Origin: Nostoc sp. UHCC 0926
GTDB lineage: Bacteria > Cyanobacteriota > Cyanobacteriia > Cyanobacteriales > Nostocaceae
Direction: 5' to 3'
DNA: 35,895 nucleotides
Assembly (NCBI RefSeq): GCF_028623165.1
Contig: NZ_CP117767.1
Span: 1-35,895 of the forward strand
Part shown: piece after piece, positions 15,816 to 25,380 of the stretch
How the letters are laid out: each line of letters begins with the position of its first letter
Numbering within the stretch: position 1 is the first letter of the stretch
The notes under the pieces: generated by a model
The model's input: only the letters and a program-made list of their open reading frames with translations
What the model was told of the DNA's origin: nothing
The model's database searches: none
Translations under genes and position numbers: made by a program

Positions 15816-16019
15816 ATGTCACTGCGCGATGAAGCGTTGAAAGATGCGCCTGTGTTTGCCAGTGCTACGGGTAGACCCCTGACCCCTTCTCATATTGACC
15901 GCGTGGTGAAGAGGGCGGCGGCAGCAGCAGAATTAGAGAATGCTATAAATGTTTCATGTCTTATTTTGCACATATCTCGGTGGACACCCACTATTATCTG
16001 GCGAAGGGATTGCTTCTAG
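15816..16019 (+). pseudogene. tyrosine recombinase fragment
   Basis: The first 45 codons read PVFASATGRPLTPSHIDRVV and on to KRAAAAAELEN, the segment that precedes the HxxR box in larger phage-type integrases. After codon 45 the sequence loses the expected HWLRHSHASH box and runs out in unrelated codons. It begins 15 bases after the intact recombinase and appears to be the leftover of a different, longer integrase. Not expected to be functional. Confidence 0.65.
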
Positions 16020-16055
16020 AACCGAGTAACTAAAATTTTAAGTGACAGCCATAAA

Positions 16056-16607
16056 TTACCGCCCTTTTGCTAGATCAGCATAAATGACAATCTCAACACC
16101 CAAGATTAGCAGAAGTAGAAGCTCTATCAAGCCAAGAATATTAACAGCCAAGGGAGGCTTTGATACTAGTAACCAGAAAGCTATTAATGCAATTACACCA
16201 GAAAAAACAAAAGTAATCTGGTCAACGATTAACTGCTCTATCTTGCGTCGTTTTCGACGGTTATCACTTCTGTGGGCTATTTCCCAACCAAAGATAGATT
16301 CAATGTCTGTATGACCAGTATGTTCTTTGATTTTTTCCGCTAAAGTCAAGCGAATATATCTGCCAATAGCCGTAATTTTTTCGTCGTTGACAAGATAAGT
16401 CCAGCCTAGTATGAGACAAACCCAAGGGATAACAAGGAGTGCATAATAATTGGCTTGATTGGAAACTGCAAAAGAGATGACTGCGCCAAATACTCCTAGA
16501 GTTACGTAAAGCAGGTTATCCCGGAAGCCAATTCGCTGCGTTTGCTCTGACTTTAATTTCTCGTATTCCTTAAGATACACTTCCTGCATTTGTTGCTTAT
16601 CACTCAT
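16056..16607 (-). CDS. four-transmembrane protein divergent from the phosphorylase gene
   Basis: 183 residues. A charged N-terminal helix (1-28) is followed by membrane helices at about 31-49 and 55-73, a basic cytosolic loop (78-128, including RRKRRK) and helices at 130-148 and 153-176. The two-hairpin plan with LILGWTYLVNDEKITAIGRYIR recalls small membrane proteins found beside conflict-system genes in cyanobacteria, in the general style of SLATT-like pore effectors, but the assignment is by appearance only. It is transcribed away from the phosphorylase gene across a 223-bp shared upstream region. Confidence 0.65.
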   Translation of the reverse strand: MSDKQQMQEVYLKEYEKLKSEQTQRIGFRDNLLYVTLGVFGAVISFAVSNQANYYALLVIPWVCLILGWTYLVNDEKITAIGRYIRLTLAEKIKEHTGHTDIESIFGWEIAHRSDNRRKRRKIEQLIVDQITFVFSGVIALIAFWLLVSKPPLAVNILGLIELLLLLILGVEIVIYADLAKGR

Positions 16608-16830
16608 AGCGTTGTTCTAATATATACAGTCGCTGTGTTACTTTAGCTGATCAGCGTTCTGCCCCAGATAGAGTGCTGACATTAGCGTGATCGCCTAAAA
16701 ACAGTCTAATTCTTAGGGAATGGAAAAGGTGTAGAAAGCCAATCAAGGTGGAACAGATGGATATTGGTGGACAAAAACCCATAAAATCGTCAAAATATAA
16801 AAATAGCAAGTTAAATAAGAGATTTAACAT
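16608..16830. other. shared upstream region of the 4-TM and phosphorylase genes
   Basis: 223 AT-rich bases with no gene. TAAAAT-like elements around 16787-16793 could be a -10 for the plus-strand gene, but no confident -35 was found. No clear Shine-Dalgarno precedes the ATG at 16831. Confidence 0.35.
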
Positions 16831-18105
16831 ATGCCCTGCGCGGTTATACTCACTGCCATTCCCATAGAGTATATGGCTGTTCGCGCCCATCTGGCTGACC
16901 TCCGCGAAGAGATGCATCCCCAAGGAACGATTTATGAGCGCGGAAAATTTACCGCCAATGGTAAAACATGGGAAGTGGGCATTGTTGAAGTTGGTGCGGG
17001 TAACGCGGGAGCGGCGTTGGAAGCAGAAAGGGCGATCGCCTATTTCAACCCCAACGTGATATTTTTTGTTGGGGTAGCGGGTGGTATTAAAGATGTTGCT
17101 CTTGGCGACGTTGTAGCCGCGACAAAGGTATACGGTTACGAGTCAGGTAAAGCAAAACTCAAATTTGAACCTAGATCTGATGTTGGGCTTTCTACGTACA
17201 ATTTAATACAGCGCGCCAGGGCTGAGGCAAGAAAAACAGACTGGCTGCAAAGATTAACAGCTGGCACAAATACTGCTCCCCGTGTATTTGTTAAGCCTAT
17301 CGCCGCCGGAGAAAAGGTGGTTGCTTCAACCCAATCAACTATTTGGAACTTTCTCCGGTCAAACTATAGTGATTCGGTAGCGGTGGAAATGGAGGGGCGA
17401 GGTTTACTGCAAGCAACCCATGCAAATCAGCAGGTATCAGCGCTAATTGTTCGTGGCATTTCTGATCTGATTGACGGTAAGAGTGAGGCAGATGCGGCTG
17501 GTTCTCAAGAAATTGCTGCACGCCATGCAAGTGCCTTTGCTTTTGAGATTTTGGCAAAGCTTGATGTTAATGGTGCAAGTAATACAACTTCTGGGGATAG
17601 GAAGAAAAGTCAGAACGATGAAATTATCTTGCCAGAAACACAGAGTTCAAAATGGTTAGATGGTAGGACTTTCGACGGAACAGTTGGACTGGTTTCATCA
17701 ACAGAAGGCGGATTTACAGGTACTAAATGGAGAATTCACCACGATGTTGACAATGAAATTATTACTCTAGAATGCCTTGGTCATATTGAAGGTTCAAGAT
17801 GGTTGCATGGCAAGGTTTTTGATGGATCTGCTACTGTTGGACTGGCTCCATCAAAAGAAGACAGATTTACAAATACTAAATGGAAAACTAAATATGTTGA
17901 CGATAGAATTATTACTCTAGAATGCCTCGGTGTTCCAGATTTTAAATTTTTGCATGGCAGGATTTTTGATGAAACTGTTGGACTGGCTCCATCAACAGAA
18001 AACGAATTTACAGCAGGTACTAGATGGAGAGTTTGCAATGTTAACAATGACAATAGAATTATTAGTTTAAAATGCCTCGGTGATGTCCAACTACTTAGAT
18101 CCTAA
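16831..18105 (+). CDS. nucleoside phosphorylase/nucleosidase with C-terminal beta-trefoil
   Basis: 424 residues. Residues 1-245 are a PNP_UDP_1 (MTA/SAH nucleosidase-like) domain: [20 protein letters not shown] at 81-100, the ribose/purine-binding VAVEMEG at 183-189 (Glu186, Glu188) and the catalytic ISD with Asp212. A Ser/Lys-rich linker (247-272) leads to three repeats of about 47 residues (272-421), each GTKWRxH, IITLECLG, WLDGRxF, TVGLAPS. Three such units make one beta-trefoil, a fold used to bind sugars, peptides or nucleic acid. PNP domains are known immune effectors, for example the ATP nucleosidases of Detocs and some CBASS/NLR systems. Substrate here is unknown. Its end overlaps the next gene by 23 bases. 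Confidence 0.8.
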   Translation: MPCAVILTAIPIEYMAVRAHLADLREEMHPQGTIYERGKFTANGKTWEVGIVEVGAGNAGAALEAERAIAYFNPNVIFFVGVAGGIKDVALGDVVAATKVYGYESGKAKLKFEPRSDVGLSTYNLIQRARAEARKTDWLQRLTAGTNTAPRVFVKPIAAGEKVVASTQSTIWNFLRSNYSDSVAVEMEGRGLLQATHANQQVSALIVRGISDLIDGKSEADAAGSQEIAARHASAFAFEILAKLDVNGASNTTSGDRKKSQNDEIILPETQSSKWLDGRTFDGTVGLVSSTEGGFTGTKWRIHHDVDNEIITLECLGHIEGSRWLHGKVFDGSATVGLAPSKEDRFTNTKWKTKYVDDRIITLECLGVPDFKFLHGRIFDETVGLAPSTENEFTAGTRWRVCNVNNDNRIISLKCLGDVQLLRS

Positions 18106-19435
18106 GAGTTTCCTAGAAGTAACAGGAAATTTACTGTTGAGCGACGACCCGCATGAGTTAGCAGTTGGCTTAATTGCTGCCACAGGGAGAAGACCGCATG
18201 AAATACTAGCACGAGCAACGTTTACAGCAATTCCTGAAGAAAGTTACCACGTACAATTTTCTGCTCAGGGTAAAAAACGAGGGAAATCACCTGTATTTAA
18301 GATTGCAACGCTTTATCCTGCTGAATATATCATAAAGTGTTTAACTCGTCTTCGTCGAGAACCAACTACCAGAGCGTTACTCCTTGAAGTAGCTCAAGAA
18401 TTTCCGCATGATCGAGAAGCACAAAATAGAAGCATTGAGAACCGTCGAGGTAACTCTTTAAGGCGTGTGGTTCAAAAGTTTTTTGGCAGCAAAGATGATA
18501 CGAATCCAGTTTTACCTATTCGGCATGGGCAAGAGCAAGAGCAAGATGATACCAAAAGCTTAAGAGCTGCCTATGGAGCGATCGCAACAGAGCGAGACTG
18601 TACGAAGTCGATCAGCTCACAGATGCTCTACTATGTTCGTTTGTTTGGTCACTTTGCTAGTGAGAATCCAACTGATAAAGATTTGCAAGCGGTAGCGACT
18701 AGTATTGGGTATGCGGATTACTACGTTACAAAATCAGTTCCTTTCCCAAAAGCATCACAGAAAGAAAAGTTGTCTCAAGTACGAGTGAGTAAAGATGATT
18801 CTGAGCTAATCAAGCAATTACAGAAAGACTGGAAGTTACCAAATCAGCAAGCTGTTATCAATTGCTTAATTAAGTCTAATCAAAAGAAAGTTGATGTAGC
18901 AACAGAAGGCGGATTTACAGGTACTAGATGGAAAGTTCACGATGTTGGCAATGGAATTATTACTCTAGAATGCCTTGGTCATATTCCAAGTCCAAAATGG
19001 TTGGATGGCATGACTTTCAACGGAACAGTTGGATTGGCTCCATCAACAGAAGGCGGATTTACAGGTACTAGATGGAAAGTTCACGATGTTGGCAATGGAA
19101 TTATTACTCTAGAATGCCTTGGTCATATTCCAGGTTCAAAATGGTTGGATGGCAGGACTTTCAACGGAACAGTTGGACTGGCTCCATCAACAGAAGGCGG
19201 ATTTACAGGTACTAGATGGAAAGTTCACGATGTTGGCAATGGAATTATTACTCTAGAATGCCTTGGTCATATTCCAGGTTCAAAATGGTTGGATGGCAGG
19301 ACTTTCAACGGAACAGTTGGACTGGCTCCATCAACAGAAGGCGGTTATATTTATACTGGAAATTGGCTGAGTAATTGTTTAAGCTGTCCGGTAAATTTAT
19401 TCAATTTGCTCACCTCGTCATTAAGTAATTGCTGA
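18083..19435 (+). CDS. telomere-resolvase-like tyrosine recombinase fused to a beta-trefoil
   Basis: 450 residues from ATG 18083. Residues about 20-215 resemble the TelA/TelN/ResT catalytic domain: [10 protein letters not shown] (Arg36), a basic GKKRGK (63-68), LRAAYGAIA (Arg161), FGH (His190) and YADYY (Tyr210-214 as nucleophile candidates). Residues about 225-266 look like a ribbon-helix-helix ([15 protein letters not shown]). From residue 274 come three 48-residue beta-trefoil repeats matching those of the upstream phosphorylase protein. The last ~35 residues are out of phase and overlap the 3' end of the opposite-strand GTPase gene. An ATG within the upstream gene suggests coupled translation. 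DNA breakage and joining is likely; hairpin-telomere formation is not shown. Confidence 0.7.
   Translation: MSNYLDPKSFLEVTGNLLLSDDPHELAVGLIAATGRRPHEILARATFTAIPEESYHVQFSAQGKKRGKSPVFKIATLYPAEYIIKCLTRLRREPTTRALLLEVAQEFPHDREAQNRSIENRRGNSLRRVVQKFFGSKDDTNPVLPIRHGQEQEQDDTKSLRAAYGAIATERDCTKSISSQMLYYVRLFGHFASENPTDKDLQAVATSIGYADYYVTKSVPFPKASQKEKLSQVRVSKDDSELIKQLQKDWKLPNQQAVINCLIKSNQKKVDVATEGGFTGTRWKVHDVGNGIITLECLGHIPSPKWLDGMTFNGTVGLAPSTEGGFTGTRWKVHDVGNGIITLECLGHIPGSKWLDGRTFNGTVGLAPSTEGGFTGTRWKVHDVGNGIITLECLGHIPGSKWLDGRTFNGTVGLAPSTEGGYIYTGNWLSNCLSCPVNLFNLLTSSLSNC
18902..19344 (+). repeat. three 144-bp tandem repeats (beta-trefoil units)
   Basis: Units are 18902-19045, 19046-19189 and 19190-19333, plus the first 11 bases of a fourth (19334-19344). 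The second and third look identical; the first differs at a handful of bases. Each starts ACAGAAGGCGG and encodes 48 residues. The first repeat of the upstream phosphorylase gene (from 17701) is closely similar over its first ~85 bases, apart from a 3-base indel and scattered changes. Confidence 0.95.
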
Positions 19436-21210
19436 TTTTCGATATAAATTTGTTTTTTCCTTTCTAGCTCCTCTCTAAAACTATCAACATCTTGCTTCCA
19501 AGGCTCAAAGCAATTGTCAGTAACTATGTTCATGGCAGCAGTAATTTGCTCAAAAGCTTTTTTTTGTTCTTGTTTAAGATTTTGTTGAATTCTTTTTTCT
19601 TCAGATTCAGCCCAGAACATTAACCCATAATCTGCAAGCTCCATTACTAACAGAGATAAACAACCTGCTATCTTTGTACGTTGTTCCCATTGCCTGAAGG
19701 AATCAAATTCTTCGATTAAATTACTTCCTTGAGTGATTTGACCTCCATCTAGTTTTCCACCTTGTTGTTTGTATTTATCGATGATATGAGCATGAGGAAG
19801 TCCTGGCGACACTTTTTCTTTTTGAAATATAGAATTATATGTCCTAATTTCTTTTCTTAATTCGTTGATGTTTAAGTCAGGAAAATTATTAAGAAGCTGA
19901 TTATCCAATTGGTATTTTCTGTTATCTAATGTTACTTTAAAACAGTCTGAAATCCGTTCTTTAGGAAACGGTTTTCTTTGTACAAAATTATGAATTTCTA
20001 TCAATCTATTTCTGTTTGGTTGCGGTAATTTGGTGTTAGGAATACCTTGAAGTAATTTGCTCATAATTTGACCAGCCGGTCGTGAAGATGTATTCTGTAG
20101 TTCTATTTCTACTTTCTGAGCGAATTTATTAAGCTCTGAATTTTGACTAGTTTGCCATTGCTCGTAAACTTCTGTTAGTCTCGGCTCCAAAACAAAAGCT
20201 ATTTCTTTTTCATCGGTATGACCTACCTTGGATAAAGAACTGTATTCTTGCTCAAATTTTCTTTTGAGATTTGTTTGTGCTTGGGAGACTAAAGCATCTA
20301 GCTCTATTTCAAGTAAGGATAATCGCTCAACCCAGTTATCACACTCTTTAAGGGCTTCTTTTGTCTGTGACTCTTTCTCACATAAAGTTTGTAATTCCTG
20401 CTTTCCTTTCAATGAAAAATATCTGAGTGCTGTTTTCTGTCGTAATTCTGGTAATTGCGACGGTAAATCTTTGAGTGCCTCTGTTAGTCTATCTACACCA
20501 TCCCATTCACGAGAGTGGTCGTAATCTTCACGGTATGGCTGCTGGTTATCGCCCACAGACCCATAGGCATCTGCGGCAATAGCATGAATTTCGAGCAGTT
20601 TGACATCCACATGGTTTCTTTCTAGAAGTTGCTGTAGCTCCTCTTGCTTAAGTCCAACGTATCTCCGATAGGCTTCCTCGGCCTCAGCAGGCCCAATTCC
20701 CCCTTCATCCATACGGGAGATTACAAGCTTAAGGCTACCAGGTAGGAAGGTTTTACTGATTTCTGTGCCAAAAAACTCCCCTGTCAAAAGTGGAATAATC
20801 TGATCCTTCTCAGCAGCCGTTATAAGCTGTGGAAGTAAGACTAACAAGAAAGCATCGCTGAGTACCAGTGCCTCTGTTGCTTGTATTTCATGCTCTACTC
20901 GTTCGTTTGAGATTCCTGGCGTATCTCGAAATCTACAACCTAAGACTGATACTTCATCATTTTTGAAGGTTGTTGGATTAGCTTTCACAGTCAGCCATTC
21001 TGGAATATTTTTACCATCATCTACCAACAAACGTTTGAGTAGAGAACTTTTCCCAGCATTATAAGGACCATAGATGGTAACTACAGGTTCGTTGAGGGCT
21101 TCATACTGTCGCCACTCTTTCTCAATTGCATCAGCCTTCCCACCGTCAGGAAGATTACGAAGACAATCAAGTATCTGTTTTATCCAAAGCGACAATGTGT
21201 TATTCGTCAT
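19351..21210 (-). CDS. dynamin-like GTPase, single-headed
   Basis: 619 residues. GTPase motifs: G1 GPYNAGKSS at 48-56, G2 Thr at 80-81 (NPTT), G3 DTPG at 96-99 and G4 as ISRMDE at 164-169 (SRMD in place of NKxD). Beyond about 270 the protein is long helical bundles with Glu/Lys/Gln-rich coiled coils and a weakly hydrophobic patch (LSLLVMELADYGLMF), as in bacterial dynamin-like proteins. It is last in the minus-strand operon after the helicase and the two-headed GTPase, 91 bases from the latter. A role in membrane remodelling or sensing together with its partner is expected. Its stop is only 6 bases from the end of the 144-bp repeats. Confidence 0.75.
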   Translation of the reverse strand: MTNNTLSLWIKQILDCLRNLPDGGKADAIEKEWRQYEALNEPVVTIYGPYNAGKSSLLKRLLVDDGKNIPEWLTVKANPTTFKNDEVSVLGCRFRDTPGISNERVEHEIQATEALVLSDAFLLVLLPQLITAAEKDQIIPLLTGEFFGTEISKTFLPGSLKLVISRMDEGGIGPAEAEEAYRRYVGLKQEELQQLLERNHVDVKLLEIHAIAADAYGSVGDNQQPYREDYDHSREWDGVDRLTEALKDLPSQLPELRQKTALRYFSLKGKQELQTLCEKESQTKEALKECDNWVERLSLLEIELDALVSQAQTNLKRKFEQEYSSLSKVGHTDEKEIAFVLEPRLTEVYEQWQTSQNSELNKFAQKVEIELQNTSSRPAGQIMSKLLQGIPNTKLPQPNRNRLIEIHNFVQRKPFPKERISDCFKVTLDNRKYQLDNQLLNNFPDLNINELRKEIRTYNSIFQKEKVSPGLPHAHIIDKYKQQGGKLDGGQITQGSNLIEEFDSFRQWEQRTKIAGCLSLLVMELADYGLMFWAESEEKRIQQNLKQEQKKAFEQITAAMNIVTDNCFEPWKQDVDSFREELERKKQIYIENQQLLNDEVSKLNKFTGQLKQLLSQFPV

Positions 21211-21301
21211 ATTTTGCTCCTCAAATTTGATGACTAGGTATTTTGGGAATTAGTGTGTTGCTTAATTTTGATTACAGCAATTTTCGATGCTTGGCATATC
21301 T

Positions 21302-24300
21302 TTACTGTTGCCTAAAATATTGAAATCGAAAGGATTGATCGGTAAGCAACCTCCAAGCCGTGTTTTTGCAATACTCATACTTCTGTTTGCGAGCATTATT
21401 GTCTTCTCTGTCTTTTTTTGTGTTTTCCAATTCCGTCTTATATTCTGTCAATCTAGACTCTAATACATCCCTTATTTCACGTAAGTAACCGATAGGAAGA
21501 CGGATATTTGTATGGCGCTCAGAGATATGATTTTCATTTGGTCGTTCGGTTTCTTCTAACCAAAGGCGACAAAATTCTTCTCTAGACTGTTCGATTTTTG
21601 CTATCAAATTCTTCCGACTATTTTCCCTTTTTTTTCTTTTGGTTTCATCATTTACTTGGGTAATTACCTCTATACCTAAACTGAATATTGTCACCAAAGG
21701 TATTGCTTGGGCTATTTTTGGCGCTAATCTTGGAGATAGTTCTAATATTTCTACTATCCCCGTTGCAACATTATCACTGAACGGGACGATTGTTCGAGAT
21801 GTTTTTCTTATGAAGGTTGTTAATCCGTTTAGCCAAGAATTCTGGGCTGGAAGGGGATTATCGATCGTATTAGAATTATTTGCAATCTCTGGAAATGTAT
21901 TTTCAAATTCTGCTGAATATATGCGCCTTTCCATCAAGTCTTCAGTATTTTTGACCAAATGACTAATTTGATTTTGGGCTTTTTTATACCATTGTTTGAA
22001 TTCATTTTGGAATGCGTCGTCTTTCCACCACTGGCTGAGTAGTTTAGCTTGAGCTTGAATTTGAGCTTCGCCAACGGCAGATAAGGTATCTTTAACTAAT
22101 CCATCGGTGTGATCTTTAACTATTCTTAGCCTTAGCTCACGCTTAATTTCAGCCTCAATTCTGTCAGCATTTCCAATAGCTTCAGACAAAATTTGGCACA
22201 TATGGTTAATCAATCTATCTTTTTTTTCTAGGTTTTCTTCAGCTTCTGTCACTCTGGTAATTAACTTAGAGAAACGAGCTACAGCAGCTTCGAGAATTAA
22301 CCAGTCTGCGCCCATTTTTTTGATTTCAGAGCGCTTAGAAACAAAAGCGTTAACAAATGAGTCAAAGCCATCCCAATCTCGGTAAGAGTCGAAATCTTTT
22401 GAGTTGACATCTCGACGATTGCCCACCAAGCCGTATGGGTCACTGGACATACAGAATACTTGCTGGATAGTGATAAAAATACCCCGCGAATTAAGCGCTA
22501 AAACCAGTTCTTCTTTTTTGCGCTGGCATAAGCGTGAATATTCCTTGGGGGACTCAGTTGGATCTACTCCTAGTTCGTCACAGCGATTAATAATAAAGAA
22601 TGTCCGGTCTGTTTTAGGCAAGATCCCTCGTTTTTCATCACCTTTGAGAACTAAGTCAATGGTGTTGCTATCCCCTGTGATTAAATTCGGATTAAAAAGA
22701 TAGATAATAGCAGAGGCATCCGCAACAGAATCAAGTGCCACATCGGTGTCATTAGCTCGTGTGCTTTGAAAACCAGGGTTATCTACAAGCCATATCCCTT
22801 CCCACTCATACTTGTCCACTACAGTGGTGGTAGGATTTCCTCGCACTTCTAGGTTTTCTGGTATATCCAGTCCTGCGTTAATAAGCAACCTTTTAATGAA
22901 AGAAGTTTTGCCTGTATTGTAGTCTCCATAAAGGTGCAACCGTGCCTTTTGGTCTTTGCTAAAAATATCAAGCTCATTAAACAGTTTCGCGATCTCATCG
23001 TCAGCAGGAGTAAGTATTTGACGGGTTTCGTTTAACCATCTAGCTGCTGTACCTGGCTGCAAACTATTGCCGTAGTCAGCTATTTGAGAAAACTTTGCCT
23101 TAAAAGGCTGCTCTTTCAAAATATTCTTCACCCAAGTGATGGGATTAGATACATTCTTTCCATCTGTCCTACCTTCAGGTTTAAGCCCAATAGAATCTGA
23201 TATCCAGTCTTCACCTAGCCAAAGCTTCAGTCCAGGAGCGGAAATATTGGGAAAGCATTTTTGCTCGACTGAATTAGCAGCATCTAAGAGTAACTTTTGA
23301 GCAGAGATGCGAGATGGAATTTCATTAATAATATTTATTAAATAGGCTTCTGTGGACTGTGTTTCTTGTTGAATAAGGCGTAAGGCGATCGCATCACGCA
23401 GAAGAGGATCGAGAGTTTCTACAAGGGCTTTTTGACCGAGTTTGCTTGTTTCTTCGACAATTTTCTGAGTTAAAGTGTCATAGCTTTCATTAACAGTTTG
23501 AAGTAATTGACTTAAAGCTTCGCGTCTTTTAGATAGTCGTGTTTTTTCTACTTGTTTATTTGCGTAATTGCGAAGCAAACTAAAAGCAAGAGATGCGAGA
23601 GGGCTAATAACACTTACACCAGTAGCGACTGCGGCAGTCCATCCCAAAGGATTCCAAAAGTTTCCTAGTGCTAAACATCCAAGAACATAAACCATGCTAC
23701 CAAGGAAACTTCCACCCATAGCAGCATAATTTACCCATTGCCAGCCTGTATTTTTATTACCATTTACTTTATTAATGGGACGGGTAATATACTTAACGTC
23801 TAACTCTGTTTCTTTACGCTCCAATTTTAACTTCCGTTGCAGATATTCTTCAGCTTCTTGAACAATACTATTGGCAGCCTGCTTTATTGCCTCGGAATCA
23901 AACACCCGATTCTTAACATCTTCCTCGCTTAACTGCTGACCATTGTCAAAGGCATCTAAAACCAGTTGTTGTGCCTTACTCTGGGACTCAGAACGTAGCG
24001 GTTCTAACATCGCTGACAGAAGGCGCTTTGCGTGAACTTGGTACTCTCCTTCGATTCGGGCTTGAAATGGTTCTTGACGAAGTTGTTCCAGCTTTGTTAG
24101 CAGGTCAACTTTGCCGTCAGGTTCCTTGGGGAATGATTGACGGGAATTCGGATCACCCACTATATTCAGATTGCGTTTGATATAACCTTCAAAAAAATTG
24201 GAGGCTTTTTGAGCTTCTTGCTGCAAGAGACAGAGGTCATTATTTATGCTGTGCAACACTCCACGGGTTTGTTCTTGAAGCATTCCTAAACGTAATCCCA

Positions 24301-25246
24301 CTGCGTTAGAACTTATCGCTTCTATAATTAATTTTTCCAAAGTAGGGAAGTTTGACCATTTCTCTAAGTTTTCGAGTCCATATTGCTTTCGATATCTAAC
24401 AACCTCCTCTTTGTAATTTTCTTGATAAGGACCATCAAATGGTTCCTTAATACGGGCATATAATGCCCTCTGGCTGCTCAATGCTACAATAGGAATATCA
24501 AACAACCGCATATTTTCTAGTTCATCTCGAATATTATCGGTTTGTTCCCGGACTTGCTGAGATATATTTTTTCGCTGTTGCACAGTGGTAGCCGCCTTAT
24601 GATGAGGCATCCGCCATACTCGGTTGCGTGAATTAAAAACTACTACAACGGGCTTACCATATTTCTGAATCCAGTCTGCAACTTTGTTAAATTCAGAAGC
24701 AGTTTGATTCTGGCTATCAAAGCACAAAAGCACCAGGTCAGCAGTTTCGACAGCATGTTGAGCTTTTTGTTCAAGTTCTTCACGAGAATTTGTCCGCCCC
24801 CAACCACAGACCCCAGGAGTATCTACAAAAACACAAGAATTCCATTTCTCTGAAGCGATTTGAGTAGTCCAGTCTGAGTCTCCGAAGGAGACTGTATTGC
24901 CATTACCACCCACGAATGCCTCAATGAGAGTGCTTTTTCCAGTACCAGTTCTGCCAAATAGAACAATTTTGAAAGTCGAAAGCTCCCGCTGTTGTCTTTT
25001 AAACAGTTCTTCAATTTTGGGACTAGCTTCATTAATCAGAGCTATGAATTCATCTGCTACGTTCTGATTGGAGGCATTTTCGGCTCCCTTATTCCTTAGC
25101 TCATTCTGTGCAGCAGTCCAAGGTTTGAGAGTATTGTCAGCTTGGTCGAGACGCCATAAAACAGATTCAATTTTTCCTCGTAAGTCTTCAAACGCGGATT
25201 GGCTTTCTTTAATTGCTTGTTTAACAGCGTAATCAAGATTATTCAT
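21302..25246 (-). CDS. two-headed dynamin-like GTPase with central membrane segment
   Basis: 1314 residues from ATG 25246 (MNNLDYAVKQ); an in-frame ATG at 25294 would add 16 hydrophobic residues and is less likely. Head 1: G1 GRTGTGKST (98-106) and G3 DTPG (142-145). A helical region follows, then a hydrophobic hairpin at about 510-575 (YAAMGGSFLGSMVYVLGCLA and WTAAVATGVSVISPLASLA). Head 2: G1 GDYNTGKTS at about 785, G3 DNPG and G4 NRCDE. Two fused GTPase heads with a membrane paddle is the plan of Bacillus DynA, which repairs membranes and protects against phage; fused or paired dynamins also occur in LeoABC and in the GTPases of Eleos defence. The two heads differ in motifs, so one may be regulatory. 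Confidence 0.8.
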   Translation of the reverse strand: MNNLDYAVKQAIKESQSAFEDLRGKIESVLWRLDQADNTLKPWTAAQNELRNKGAENASNQNVADEFIALINEASPKIEELFKRQQRELSTFKIVLFGRTGTGKSTLIEAFVGGNGNTVSFGDSDWTTQIASEKWNSCVFVDTPGVCGWGRTNSREELEQKAQHAVETADLVLLCFDSQNQTASEFNKVADWIQKYGKPVVVVFNSRNRVWRMPHHKAATTVQQRKNISQQVREQTDNIRDELENMRLFDIPIVALSSQRALYARIKEPFDGPYQENYKEEVVRYRKQYGLENLEKWSNFPTLEKLIIEAISSNAVGLRLGMLQEQTRGVLHSINNDLCLLQQEAQKASNFFEGYIKRNLNIVGDPNSRQSFPKEPDGKVDLLTKLEQLRQEPFQARIEGEYQVHAKRLLSAMLEPLRSESQSKAQQLVLDAFDNGQQLSEEDVKNRVFDSEAIKQAANSIVQEAEEYLQRKLKLERKETELDVKYITRPINKVNGNKNTGWQWVNYAAMGGSFLGSMVYVLGCLALGNFWNPLGWTAAVATGVSVISPLASLAFSLLRNYANKQVEKTRLSKRREALSQLLQTVNESYDTLTQKIVEETSKLGQKALVETLDPLLRDAIALRLIQQETQSTEAYLINIINEIPSRISAQKLLLDAANSVEQKCFPNISAPGLKLWLGEDWISDSIGLKPEGRTDGKNVSNPITWVKNILKEQPFKAKFSQIADYGNSLQPGTAARWLNETRQILTPADDEIAKLFNELDIFSKDQKARLHLYGDYNTGKTSFIKRLLINAGLDIPENLEVRGNPTTTVVDKYEWEGIWLVDNPGFQSTRANDTDVALDSVADASAIIYLFNPNLITGDSNTIDLVLKGDEKRGILPKTDRTFFIINRCDELGVDPTESPKEYSRLCQRKKEELVLALNSRGIFITIQQVFCMSSDPYGLVGNRRDVNSKDFDSYRDWDGFDSFVNAFVSKRSEIKKMGADWLILEAAVARFSKLITRVTEAEENLEKKDRLINHMCQILSEAIGNADRIEAEIKRELRLRIVKDHTDGLVKDTLSAVGEAQIQAQAKLLSQWWKDDAFQNEFKQWYKKAQNQISHLVKNTEDLMERRIYSAEFENTFPEIANNSNTIDNPLPAQNSWLNGLTTFIRKTSRTIVPFSDNVATGIVEILELSPRLAPKIAQAIPLVTIFSLGIEVITQVNDETKRKKRENSRKNLIAKIEQSREEFCRLWLEETERPNENHISERHTNIRLPIGYLREIRDVLESRLTEYKTELENTKKDREDNNARKQKYEYCKNTAWRLLTDQSFRFQYFRQQ

Positions 25247-25380
25247 GTTGTTTATCAGTAAACCAAGTTGATTTATGCAGCTATATAGCAACATCCTATC
25301 TGCTAATAACTACACGGTTTCTGTTCTAAATTTCGCAATTTCGCAATCAAATATAAAAAACCGTTGCTGATGCCATACTT

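Noticed and set aside
12784..18105. Detocs-like defence system (receiver domain plus PNP effector)
   Set aside because: The receiver is truncated, lies about 3.5 kb from the nucleosidase behind IS and recombinase debris, and there is no kinase-like sensor.
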